This document shows, piece after piece, positions 26,461 through 37,019 of a DNA stretch of 47,881 nucleotides. How positions within the stretch are numbered: position 1 is the first letter of the stretch; each line of letters starts with the position of its first letter. The notes beneath the pieces are model-generated. The model did not search any database. It was not told the DNA's origin and was given only the letters and a program-made list of their open reading frames with translations. Source of the DNA: Acidobacteriota bacterium (lineage in GTDB: Bacteria; Actinomycetota; Acidimicrobiia; Acidimicrobiales; Microtrichaceae); NCBI GenBank assembly GCA_003577145.1, contig QEUP01000024.1:1-47881 (forward strand), in the 5' to 3' direction. The position numbers were made by a program, and so were the translations under genes.

Positions 26461-27456
26461 ATGGTCAACCTGCCCGTAGGAGTGGATACAGCCATCGGTC
26501 CGTTGCCGCACACGGATCCGGTCGAGGCAGTCGAGTTCACGCTGGCGCACCAGTCACGGCTTCCCGCGGTGCCGATCCTGCCGCGGCGCACACCTCGTGA
26601 GCGTCGTGTGGCCCAAGCGGTCGTGGGAGTGCCCGGCCTCGATGTCGCCGACGACGGAACCCTCCGGGTAACCGGTCCCGTCGATGTCCCGGCCGACTTG
26701 CGGGTCGACTTCGGTGACGACGCGTTCCGGACGCTGCGTGCCTTCCTGCAAGCAGTTGGCCCCCGACAGGAGCCCATCAAGTTGCAGGTGATCGGTCCGG
26801 TCACCCTGGGGATGGTGCTCGTCGACATCGGGGTCGCTCCCGCCGACGCGTTCGCGCTGGCCATCCGCCTGGTGCACCGGCTGACCTGCTCGTTGCTGGA
26901 CCATGTCGCCACCGGCGGTCTAGGCGCGCGCCAACTGCTGTTCCTGGACGAACCCGGCTTGGTCGGATCGATGCATCCGACATTCCCTCTAGCTGGCACC
27001 GATGTGATGCGCATGCTGGCCGGTGTCGTCGAACCACTGGCGGGCCGGGCCGTGCTCGGCCTGCACTGCGAGGGCCGCAGCGACTGGCGCCTGCTGTTGG
27101 GCTCGGGCGTCGACATCGTGTCTGCGCCCGTCGGCGGGAGGCTCGAGACGGCGTCGGACGCGCTGGCCAGGTTCCTGGACGGCGGTGGGTGGGTCGCCTG
27201 GGGCGCGGTTCCCGTGGACGAGCCGGTCGGTGACACCGGGGAGCACCTGTGGCGACGGCTGTGCGAGCTGTGGTGCGACCTCGTCAGGACCGGGTGTGAC
27301 CCCACCCGCCTGCGGACCCAGGCGCTCATCACGCCGGCACGCGGTCTCGAAAGCCACGGGTTGTCCCAGGCACAGCGGGTGCTCGAGCTCGCCCGGTCGA
27401 TCGCAGGCCGCACCCGAGACCAGGTGATCGGCCTCAGACTCTCGGTCGGCGCCTGA
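26461..27456 (+). CDS. MetE/UROD-superfamily protein (Rv3015c-like)
   Basis: This TIM-barrel protein of about 331 residues belongs to the vitamin-B12-independent methionine synthase / uroporphyrinogen decarboxylase superfamily. Visible are the N-terminal IGPLPHTDPVEAVEFTL, PIKLQVIGPVTLG, the strand LLFLDEPGL, and LHCEGRSDWRLLL with a His-x-Cys that could bind zinc, as MetE does. It is much shorter than full MetE, so it is not the normal methionine synthase, and its substrate is unknown. The same gene type precedes ligA in mycobacteria (Rv3015c, from memory). The start is uncertain; ATG at 26461 begins the conserved region and the frame stays open to 26302. Confidence 0.75.
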   Translation: MVNLPVGVDTAIGPLPHTDPVEAVEFTLAHQSRLPAVPILPRRTPRERRVAQAVVGVPGLDVADDGTLRVTGPVDVPADLRVDFGDDAFRTLRAFLQAVGPRQEPIKLQVIGPVTLGMVLVDIGVAPADAFALAIRLVHRLTCSLLDHVATGGLGARQLLFLDEPGLVGSMHPTFPLAGTDVMRMLAGVVEPLAGRAVLGLHCEGRSDWRLLLGSGVDIVSAPVGGRLETASDALARFLDGGGWVAWGAVPVDEPVGDTGEHLWRRLCELWCDLVRTGCDPTRLRTQALITPARGLESHGLSQAQRVLELARSIAGRTRDQVIGLRLSVGA

Positions 27457-29526
<2,070 letters not shown>

Positions 29527-29554
29527 GTACCGGGTCGACCCGCACTGGAGACCG

Positions 29555-30211
29555 ATGCGAACCTACGACGCCGTCCTCTTCGACTACGGCGGGATCTTCA
29601 CCGACTCACCGTTCGCTGCGGCCAAGGCGTTGGGGGCCGAGTACGGGCTCGGCTTCGAGGAGACCAGTCGGTTGGTCTTCGGCCCCTACGACGAGGACAC
29701 CGATCATCCCTGGCACCAACTCGAGCGCGGCGAGATGGGCCTGGAGCAGGCTCGATCGAGCATCCGGTCCCTGAGCGAGGAGGCGTCGGGGCTTGCTCTG
29801 GACCCTGTCGATGTCCTGACGCGCCTGGGGGACGGTGGAATCAGGGAGTTCATGATCGACAAGGTCCGGGCGGTGCGTGCGGCCGGCTACAAGACCGCGC
29901 TCATCACCAACAACGCGCGCGAGTTCCGTGCTCTCTGGGAGCCGACGTTGCCCTTGGAGGAGCTCTTCGTCGAGGTGGTCGACTCCAGCGAGGTCGGGTT
30001 CCGCAAGCCCGACCCCCGCATCTTCGAGCTGACACTGGAACGGCTCGCGGTCGACCCGACGAGAGCTGTGTTCCTCGACGACTACCGCGGCAACGTGCTC
30101 GCCGCCGAGAAGCTGGGCATCACCGGCGTGCTGGTGGGCCACGAGATCGCAGACGCCCACGACGCCCTCACCGAGCTCGACGCTGTGTTGGCTGGGCGCT
30201 ACCGCAGGTAG
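29555..30211 (+). CDS. HAD-superfamily hydrolase
   Basis: This 218-residue haloacid dehalogenase-like protein has motif I FDYGGIF, where the second Asp of DxD is Gly. That replacement is also seen in the ACAD10/soluble-epoxide-hydrolase-N-terminal branch. Motif II is ALITNN, motif III Lys is in FRKPDPRIFEL, and motif IV is VFLDDYRGNV. It is therefore probably a small-molecule phosphatase of that branch, with reduced certainty because of the Gly. ATG at 29555 has GGAG 4 nt upstream, which rules against longer readings of the frame. The last codons flow into a tandem-repeat array, and the gene converges on a small membrane protein gene. Confidence 0.85.
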   Translation: MRTYDAVLFDYGGIFTDSPFAAAKALGAEYGLGFEETSRLVFGPYDEDTDHPWHQLERGEMGLEQARSSIRSLSEEASGLALDPVDVLTRLGDGGIREFMIDKVRAVRAAGYKTALITNNAREFRALWEPTLPLEELFVEVVDSSEVGFRKPDPRIFELTLERLAVDPTRAVFLDDYRGNVLAAEKLGITGVLVGHEIADAHDALTELDAVLAGRYRR

Positions 30212-30216
30212 CGCCG

Positions 30217-30330
30217 GCTGCGCCATCGGGTGCTGGGGTGCCCGCAGGCTGCGCCATCGGGTGCTGGGGTGCCCGCTGCTGCGCCATCGGGTGCTGGGGT
30301 GCCCGCTGCTGCGCCTACGGATGCTGGGCG
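30217..30330 (+). repeat. 30-bp tandem repeat at a convergent junction
   Basis: Units beginning gctgcgccatcgggtgctgg occur at 30217, 30248 and 30278, with a degenerate unit at 30308 (gctgcgcctacggatgctgg). The period is 30-31 bp. The array fills the space between the HAD stop (30211) and the stop of the converging gene (30332-30334). Confidence 0.9.
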
Positions 30331-30331
30331 C

Positions 30332-30745
30332 TCAGGCGGCGGTGAAGCACCAGCTGATCGTGTCGGCGTCGTCCTCGCTGGACTCCAGCGGCCACACCCG
30401 GGCTACGACGCAGTTGCTGTCGGCGTTGAGGCTTTCGATCTCTTGACCCGGGCCGGGTTGGTATTCGATCAAGCCGAGCTCCGGAGTCTCGATCTGGGCG
30501 TCGCGCACGTTGACGCCGTTGATCTCCAGGTAGCCCTCGTAGCCGGTGGCGAGGTCGATCCCTACGGTCTCCTGTCGCAACACCTCGTCGCCCTCGCCGG
30601 GTATGAGTGCCTCCACGTAATCGGGCAGCGGTGTCGACGAGTCGACGCCGGTCTGTGCCGCCATCACCACCAGTACGAGCCCAACCACGGCGCCCAGCAG
30701 GATGACGGCGATGATCGCGCCTCGAACGGCTCTAGTCCTGATCAT
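30332..30745 (-). CDS. Small single-pass membrane protein
   Basis: This 137-residue protein has a basic N-terminus, one membrane helix (about residues 10-30, AIIAVILLGAVVGLVLVVMAA), then an extracytoplasmic domain of ~105 residues with two cysteines (DSNCVVARV and ISWCF) that could form a disulfide. No family is recognised. The only start that keeps the membrane helix is ATG 30743-30745, and that ATG lies inside the inverted repeat of the MITE-like copy B. The gene therefore either acquired its start codon by insertion of the element or was truncated by it. It converges on the HAD gene. Confidence 0.65.
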   Translation of the reverse strand: MIRTRAVRGAIIAVILLGAVVGLVLVVMAAQTGVDSSTPLPDYVEALIPGEGDEVLRQETVGIDLATGYEGYLEINGVNVRDAQIETPELGLIEYQPGPGQEIESLNADSNCVVARVWPLESSEDDADTISWCFTAA

Positions 30746-30948
30746 TCACGGTGAGGACCCGAGCAGCGTCAGGCCCTGAAGACAAGAGCATCTCTCGGGA
30801 ATGCAGTGTTCGAGAGCGCTCACCTGGGAAGTGCTGCGCCTCGATGGTATCTCGTGTGTCGCTAGAAGTGCGCGTCCTCATACCTCACAAGGCTCCGTTC
30901 CGGTGTGCGGCGGGCTGCTCGCGCGAGCGCGTGAATGATCAGGGCTAG
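30732..30948. mobile_element. MITE-like element copy B with CTAG duplication
   Basis: The element itself is 30736-30944 (209 bp), flanked on both sides by CTAG (30732-30735 and 30945-30948). The ends are TCCTGATCATTCACG on the left and CGTGAATGATCAGGG on the right, an inverted repeat with 14 of 15 matching. Shared blocks with copy A occur in the same order. There is no transposase. It lies between the divergent small membrane protein gene and the PASTA kinase gene, in the same orientation relative to the minus-strand gene as copy A. Confidence 0.92.
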
Positions 30949-31213
30949 TGGGGCGGCGCATGTTCTTCGGCAGGTGATAGGCGAGCCGAGGGCGTCACTC
31001 GCCGGTATCGGCGATGAAGGAGCGTGTCGGATGAGATGCCGGACCGTTCTGGCTCACCGTTGAGCATGACCGCCACCCTATCGACCATCGCCGGTGAGGA
31101 GCTCGGCACGCTCTGCGAGGACCGCCTCCCCCGGAGCCGGCTGATCAGCTCGAAGCAGTTCGCAAGGCCCGATGACGGTGCGGCGGCTCCCCCAGTTCGG
31201 CCGTTTCGGCAAC
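30949..31213. other. Intergenic region upstream of PASTA kinase
   Basis: About 265 bp lie between the MITE-like element and the kinase promoter. A few open frames run through it, but none has a credible start site or family resemblance. No RNA fold stands out. I see nothing that I can assign. Confidence 0.4.
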
Positions 31214-31219
31214 TACGCT
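31214..31219 (+). promoter_or_regulatory. -10 element, likely leaderless promoter of PASTA kinase
   Basis: TACGCT ends 6 nt before GTG at 31226 and decides that start over ATG 31232 two codons later. There is no Shine-Dalgarno sequence. Confidence 0.45.
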
Positions 31220-31225
31220 CCTTCG

Positions 31226-33346
<2,121 letters not shown>

Positions 33347-33658
33347 CGGCGCCATGGGCGCCGCGGGTATCCGCGTCCACGAACGAGGCCGATCCTATGA
33401 TGTGGCCGCGCGGGCCGGGCCCGTTGGGGTGGCCTTGCCGTATCCGTGGTGTTCCCCAGCCGCCGCGTTGAGGCGGTCACCCCAACCGGCTCGGTCCGCG
33501 CGCAGCTGGTGTCCGGCCATCTCGATGGTCGTTGCTACGGTCGCTCGACGATTGGCCGGATGAGAACCCCACTTGCGGAAACGATGCCCCGCGTTCCCGC
33601 GACGCCGCCACGCGCTGTTGTGCAGGTCCCGGCGGCCGACCCGGCAAGGGCGATGGAA
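33347..33658. other. 312-bp intergenic region with inverted repeats
   Basis: This region separates converging genes. It contains GGCGCC palindromes just after the kinase stop and a TATGAT hexamer at 33396-33401. A possible long stem joins GTTGGGGTGGCC (33423-33434) with GGTCACCCCAAC (33475-33486), with an inner CCGCC/GGCGG pair. It may be transcribed as a structured RNA or act as a terminator. No convincing coding frame is present. Confidence 0.4.
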
Positions 33659-34204
33659 TCAGGCGGCCACAGGTTGGGCCGGTGACGGTGACCCGGTGCC
33701 GCCATTGCTCGCGATGGTGCTTCGGGGGCTGCGGGACAGCCGGCGGTAGGCGACGAGGAGGGCGATTGCCGCCAGGGGTTGGATGATGTCGCTCGGTATG
33801 GCCCAGATGTTGTTGGGGGCGGTGTTGTCGTGGGCGACGTATTGCATGACGTGGCCGATGGCATCACCCGAGTAGCTGATGGCCAGAACGGTGACCGCGC
33901 ATGTCAGCCAGCCGTCACGCTTCCAGATGCACAAGAACCCGGCGACCCCGATTGCGATGTCGGCCCAGCCGATCTCCCACTGGAACATCGACTGCGTGTA
34001 GCCGATGTCTTCGGCTGTGGCATCGCTGTTGGGGCCGATGTGAGCGAGCCCGGCGGCGATCGCCATGAGCCCGCCGCCGGCGATCACCCAGACCATGAAC
34101 AGCTCGACGACTCGGCGTGCGGTTCGCCTGTCGGGTTTGCGGTCGAGGAAGACGTGGATGATGGCGCCGACGACCACCACTACGGATTGGACCAGGAAGA
34201 ACAT
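33659..34204 (-). CDS. DUF6790-like small membrane protein
   Basis: This 181-residue protein has about four membrane helices: MFFLVQSVVVVVGAIIHVFL, VELFMVWVIAGGGLMAIAAGLAHI, WADIAIGVAGFLCIW and a last one near IIQPLAAIALLVAY. A polar GYSGDAIGHVMQY-type turn (ISYSGDAIGHVMQYV) sits between helices. The family assignment is tentative and the function unknown. ATG at 34204 is supported by AGGAG 6 nt upstream. It is divergent from the lipoprotein hydrolase gene. Confidence 0.72.
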   Translation of the reverse strand: MFFLVQSVVVVVGAIIHVFLDRKPDRRTARRVVELFMVWVIAGGGLMAIAAGLAHIGPNSDATAEDIGYTQSMFQWEIGWADIAIGVAGFLCIWKRDGWLTCAVTVLAISYSGDAIGHVMQYVAHDNTAPNNIWAIPSDIIQPLAAIALLVAYRRLSRSPRSTIASNGGTGSPSPAQPVAA

Positions 34205-34413
34205 CGGGATCTCCTCACGTGCGGCATCACCAGATCAGTGTCGGTCGCTGCCAGGTCGTACCTGAGTGATTGGTCGGTAGCGCCGCTTGTGCTCGCGGCC
34301 AACGGGCAGTGGCGACAAGAACGAGCTGATGCCTAATACGAGTGGCCGGCTCAGCCGATGGTTGGTGCTGAGGAGTGTCCCCTTCAGCGACGAGAACGAG
34401 GACTGGAGCACAC

Positions 34414-35463
34414 GTGGATGCCGGCGTGAGGGTTCGGTGCAGGCGCAGGGTTACGCGACTGATGACGATGGCTGCCGTCGCGGTCGCTGTGTCACTCGTG
34501 GGTCTCTCGCTGGGTTCCTGCTCGGGTGACGATCCGGTGAATTCGAGCGAGGTACCTGTCTCTTCAACCGAGACGACGGCTTCTTCGACCACGACCCGAT
34601 CCGAAGCCGTCCCCTCAGAACCCATAGAGGGCTCGACACCGCAGGGGGCGGCAGCGTTCCTGGGGCCGGTACGCACCATCGAGGCCAACGGGATCGAGAT
34701 CGGTTATCGGCAGTTCGGCGAGGGTGAGCCACTGCTGTTGATCATGGGTCAGGCAGGCACGATGAGCCTATGGGACTACACACTGATGCAAGGTCTGGTG
34801 GAAGCCGGTTTCGAAGTGACGATGTTCGACAACCGCGGGATGGCCTACAGCACCGACGACGTGTCCAAGCCCTTGACGCTCGAGTTGATGGCACACGACA
34901 CCGTGGCGCTGATCGAGGCGCTCGGTCTCGAGAAGCCGACTGTGGTTGGCTGGTCGATGGGCGGGGAGATCGCGCTCACGCTGGCCACGGGCGAGGACGC
35001 CGACAAGGTGGGCACGATCATCACCTGTGGCTCCACACCCGGTGGCTCGCACGAGGTCGACGGTCCACCCGAGGTCTACCGAGAACTGGCCGATCCCGAT
35101 ATCTCGCCCGAGAGGCTGCTAGAGCTCATCTTCCCCACCGGTGCCGCCGACGCCATCGCCGCTTTCGTCTCCAGCATCGCGCTCTACCCGTCCAAGGCGG
35201 CCTCTCCCGAGAGCATCAAGCGCCAGGCTCAGGCCGAAGACACCTATAGCAGCGACGATTCGGTCTGGGACGGCCTACCGCACGTGCAGAACAAGGTCGT
35301 GATCACCAACGGGAGCGCGGACGTCGTAGTTCCCGTACAGAACGCCTACCTGCTCGGTGAAAGACTCAACGGTGCCGTCGTCGAGGTCTTCGGCGGTGCC
35401 GGGCACGCCGCGCTGATGCAGGATCAGGAACGCTTCATCGAGGTAGTTGTGCGAAACGCCTGA
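34414..35463 (+). CDS. Secreted alpha/beta hydrolase lipoprotein
   Basis: This protein of about 349 residues starts with a lipoprotein signal (basic RCRRRVTR, hydrophobic stretch, lipobox LSLGSC), then a Ser/Thr-rich linker and an alpha/beta-hydrolase domain. The domain has the oxyanion LIMGQAG, nucleophile VVGWSMGGEIAL, acid NGSADVVVP and catalytic His GGAGHAAL. It is attached to the outer face of the membrane and may be an esterase or lipase; the substrate is unknown. GTG at 34414 is chosen because GGAG lies 5 nt upstream. A GTG at 34375 in frame would add 13 residues. It is a single-gene unit. Confidence 0.85.
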   Translation: MDAGVRVRCRRRVTRLMTMAAVAVAVSLVGLSLGSCSGDDPVNSSEVPVSSTETTASSTTTRSEAVPSEPIEGSTPQGAAAFLGPVRTIEANGIEIGYRQFGEGEPLLLIMGQAGTMSLWDYTLMQGLVEAGFEVTMFDNRGMAYSTDDVSKPLTLELMAHDTVALIEALGLEKPTVVGWSMGGEIALTLATGEDADKVGTIITCGSTPGGSHEVDGPPEVYRELADPDISPERLLELIFPTGAADAIAAFVSSIALYPSKAASPESIKRQAQAEDTYSSDDSVWDGLPHVQNKVVITNGSADVVVPVQNAYLLGERLNGAVVEVFGGAGHAALMQDQERFIEVVVRNA

Positions 35464-35609
35464 ATGGACCTCCCTGGCAGCGTCACGCCACGAGCCCATG
35501 AGCCCGACGAAGGCGTAGCCCGAATCCGCAGTATCGAGTCTGCTCATCTGGGCGTCACCCAGGTCTGTGCAGTCCGCAGGTCAGTGCTACCGACCTCCGG
35601 CGCGCGCAG

Positions 35610-35640
35610 AGCCGGAGGGCCGCGGAGCGGCCCCCCGGCT
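35610..35640. terminator. Strong 14-bp hairpin after hydrolase gene
   Basis: Arms agccggagggccgc and gcggccccccggct pair with a single mismatch around a 3-nt loop. No T-tract follows in either direction. It could stabilise the hydrolase mRNA 3' end or act as a non-canonical terminator or repeat element. Confidence 0.45.
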
Positions 35641-35809
35641 GAGGGTCTGGGAGCGTGAGCGGTGGGCCCGGGAGCCGGGTTGCATCCAGCCGCTCGGTGA
35701 TGGCGTGTTCGTGAAGGGGTTTCGGCTCCGAGCCGGGGGCCCTTTAGGACCGATTGGTTGCAGTTGCCACAAGGGGCCGGATGGCTCAGCGCGGTTGTGC
35801 TCCGCTGCC

Positions 35810-35844
35810 AAAAAGACGGCGGAGCGCCCGGAGGGGCGCCCCGC
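35810..35844 (-). terminator. Intrinsic terminator of the SCP2-like gene
   Basis: Read on the minus strand, GCGGGGCGCCC pairs with GGGCGCTCCGC around a CTCC loop (11 pairs, one G-U). The sequence then reads CGTC followed by TTTTT (35814-35810). It lies about 30 nt after the SCP2-like stop codon. Confidence 0.8.
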
Positions 35845-35873
35845 TTCGAGCTCGACTGACGAGTCGAGTAGTG

Positions 35874-36281
35874 CTACTCGGTGATCTCCTTGATGGCCTC
35901 GGCCACCTTCTGGGCGTTCGGGTCGGGCGCACCCTGCTGCAGGGCCATCATCTTGGTCATGTCGCCTTGGACCTTGATCTTGCCGGCCATGAAGGCCTGC
36001 ATGCCCGCCTGTGGGTTGCCGTCGACGATGATCGCCTTGGCGGTCTCGTAGTCCAAGGTGACGGTGAGGTCCTCGCCCTCGATGTGGCCGAGGTCCATGA
36101 CCATCTCGCCGTCGGAGGTGTCGAGATGAGCCTTGATCTCACCGTCGCCGAAAGGCACGTCGGTGATGATCTGGTTCATCTTGACCGCATGCGCCGGGGG
36201 AGATGCCTCGCCCTCGAACTGCTCGCGGAGCTTCTTCGCCTCTTCGATCCATTCTTCGGTAAGGAACTTGTACTTGGCCAC
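35874..36281 (-). CDS. SCP2 sterol-transfer-domain protein
   Basis: This 135-residue single-domain protein of the SCP2 sterol-transfer / lipid-binding fold has a helix EEWIEEAKKLREQF, central strands IKAHLDTSDGEMVMDLGHIEGEDLTVTLDYETAKAIIVDGNPQAGMQAFMAGKIKVQGDMTK (shown in parts, residues ~48-108), and a C-terminal helix. The GKIKVQGDMTKMM segment is the most characteristic. It may carry acyl-CoA or other hydrophobic ligands in the cytoplasm. GTG 36281 has AAAGGAG 6 nt upstream. It is divergent from the ferredoxin gene and shares a region containing a palindromic operator-like site. It ends at a good intrinsic terminator. Confidence 0.88.
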   Translation of the reverse strand: MAKYKFLTEEWIEEAKKLREQFEGEASPPAHAVKMNQIITDVPFGDGEIKAHLDTSDGEMVMDLGHIEGEDLTVTLDYETAKAIIVDGNPQAGMQAFMAGKIKVQGDMTKMMALQQGAPDPNAQKVAEAIKEITE

Positions 36282-36405
36282 CGGGACTCCTTTGCCGGAC
36301 TCGGTACGTACTTGCAACTGGAAGGTACGCGCCCCCCAAACCCCCTGAGCCCGGCGGGCGGTGTTGCCCACCATAGTCAGGTCCTAGACTGGGCGCAGTA
36401 AAAAC

Positions 36406-36421
36406 TTGACCGATTGGTCAA
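36406..36421. promoter_or_regulatory. Palindromic operator-like site TTGACCGATTGGTCAA
   Basis: Perfect 6-bp arms TTGACC/GGTCAA with a 4-bp spacer lie between the divergent SCP2-like and ferredoxin genes. The form is typical of TetR-family operators in actinomycetes, several of which control lipid or steroid catabolism. No regulator gene is adjacent. The TTGACC could also overlap a -35 box for the plus-strand gene. Confidence 0.5.
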
Positions 36422-36554
36422 TGCGAGCGCAAGTCGGCTGACACAGGTCACACGAGCTCACGAGTGGCCACCGAGGGTCGATCTCAGGTAGGAGCGCCGC
36501 GACCCGGCCGGGGGACCATCGTGCAGGGGGGCAGCAGTGGAGGAGAGATCGGCG

Positions 36555-36842
36555 GTGACGACGCCGCGGGACGAGCGGATCGCGACACGGCAGCGGAATC
36601 CCAGGTGGAGGCCGGCGCCGTTGCGCATCGAGATGGCGGAATGCATCAACTGTGACGCCTGCCTCAGGCACTGCCCTCCGCAGTTCGGCGCCATCTTCAA
36701 CCACGGCATCGACGTGATCATCATCCCCGAGTTGTGCTCGGGGTGCGGCAAGTGCCTCGATCCGTGCCCGGTGGATTGCATCTACGAGGACCCCGACTGG
36801 CAACCCGCGCCCGACGAATGGTGGGAAACACCGGTTTTGTGA
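36555..36842 (+). CDS. 2[4Fe-4S] ferredoxin
   Basis: This 95-residue cytoplasmic electron carrier has two cluster-binding motifs, CINCDACLRHCP (about residues 30-41) and CSGCGKCLDPCP (about 61-72). In each motif the first three Cys serve one cluster and the fourth the other. About 26 basic residues precede the first motif. GTG at 36555 is fixed by GGAGGAGAG 7 nt upstream; the frame is open to 36537. Pairing with a nearby SCP2-like gene and operator-like palindrome hints at an oxygenase or P450 system elsewhere, but this is only inference. The TGA stop is inside the left arm of hairpin copy 2. Confidence 0.92.
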   Translation: MTTPRDERIATRQRNPRWRPAPLRIEMAECINCDACLRHCPPQFGAIFNHGIDVIIIPELCSGCGKCLDPCPVDCIYEDPDWQPAPDEWWETPVL

Positions 36843-36886
36843 ACCGAAAAGGCCCCTATAGGGGCCACGCGCGTTCACAAAACCGG
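36831..36886. repeat. Stop-codon hairpin element, copy 2
   Basis: 36838-36881 is identical to 14162-14205. Here the outer arms extend to 14 perfect pairs: CCGGTTTTGTGAAC (36831-36844) with GTTCACAAAACCGG (36873-36886). The inner palindrome is GGCCCCTATAGGGGCC. The left arm supplies the ferredoxin stop codon. Flanking bases differ from copy 1 yet pair with each other. Confidence 0.94.
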
Positions 36887-37019
36887 AGTGGGGCCCGTCG
36901 GAGCCGCAAGTAGGCCGATCGGCCCCAAGACCGGGGATGACGCGGCGCAGGCCTAAAGACGCCGCCGTCAACGCCGATGAGTGCCTCGAGAGCGGTGCAG
37001 GCAACACCGAGGAGGCCCC

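Larger units (their letters stand above)
35464..35873. other. 410-bp intergenic region with hairpins
   Basis: This region lies between the converging hydrolase and SCP2-like genes. It carries a strong hairpin (35610-35640), a second GC-rich pairing around 35660-35745 (gggcccgggagcc with ggctccgagccgggggccc), and the minus-strand intrinsic terminator at 35810-35844. The open frames here lack start sites and family resemblance. I found no tRNA. Confidence 0.5.

Noticed and set aside
35780-35850. tRNA-like stretch (ggctcagcgcggtt)
   Set aside because: It resembles a D-arm, but there is no anticodon arm or T-loop (GTTCGA) at the right distance. The sequence is better explained by the minus-strand terminator hairpin.
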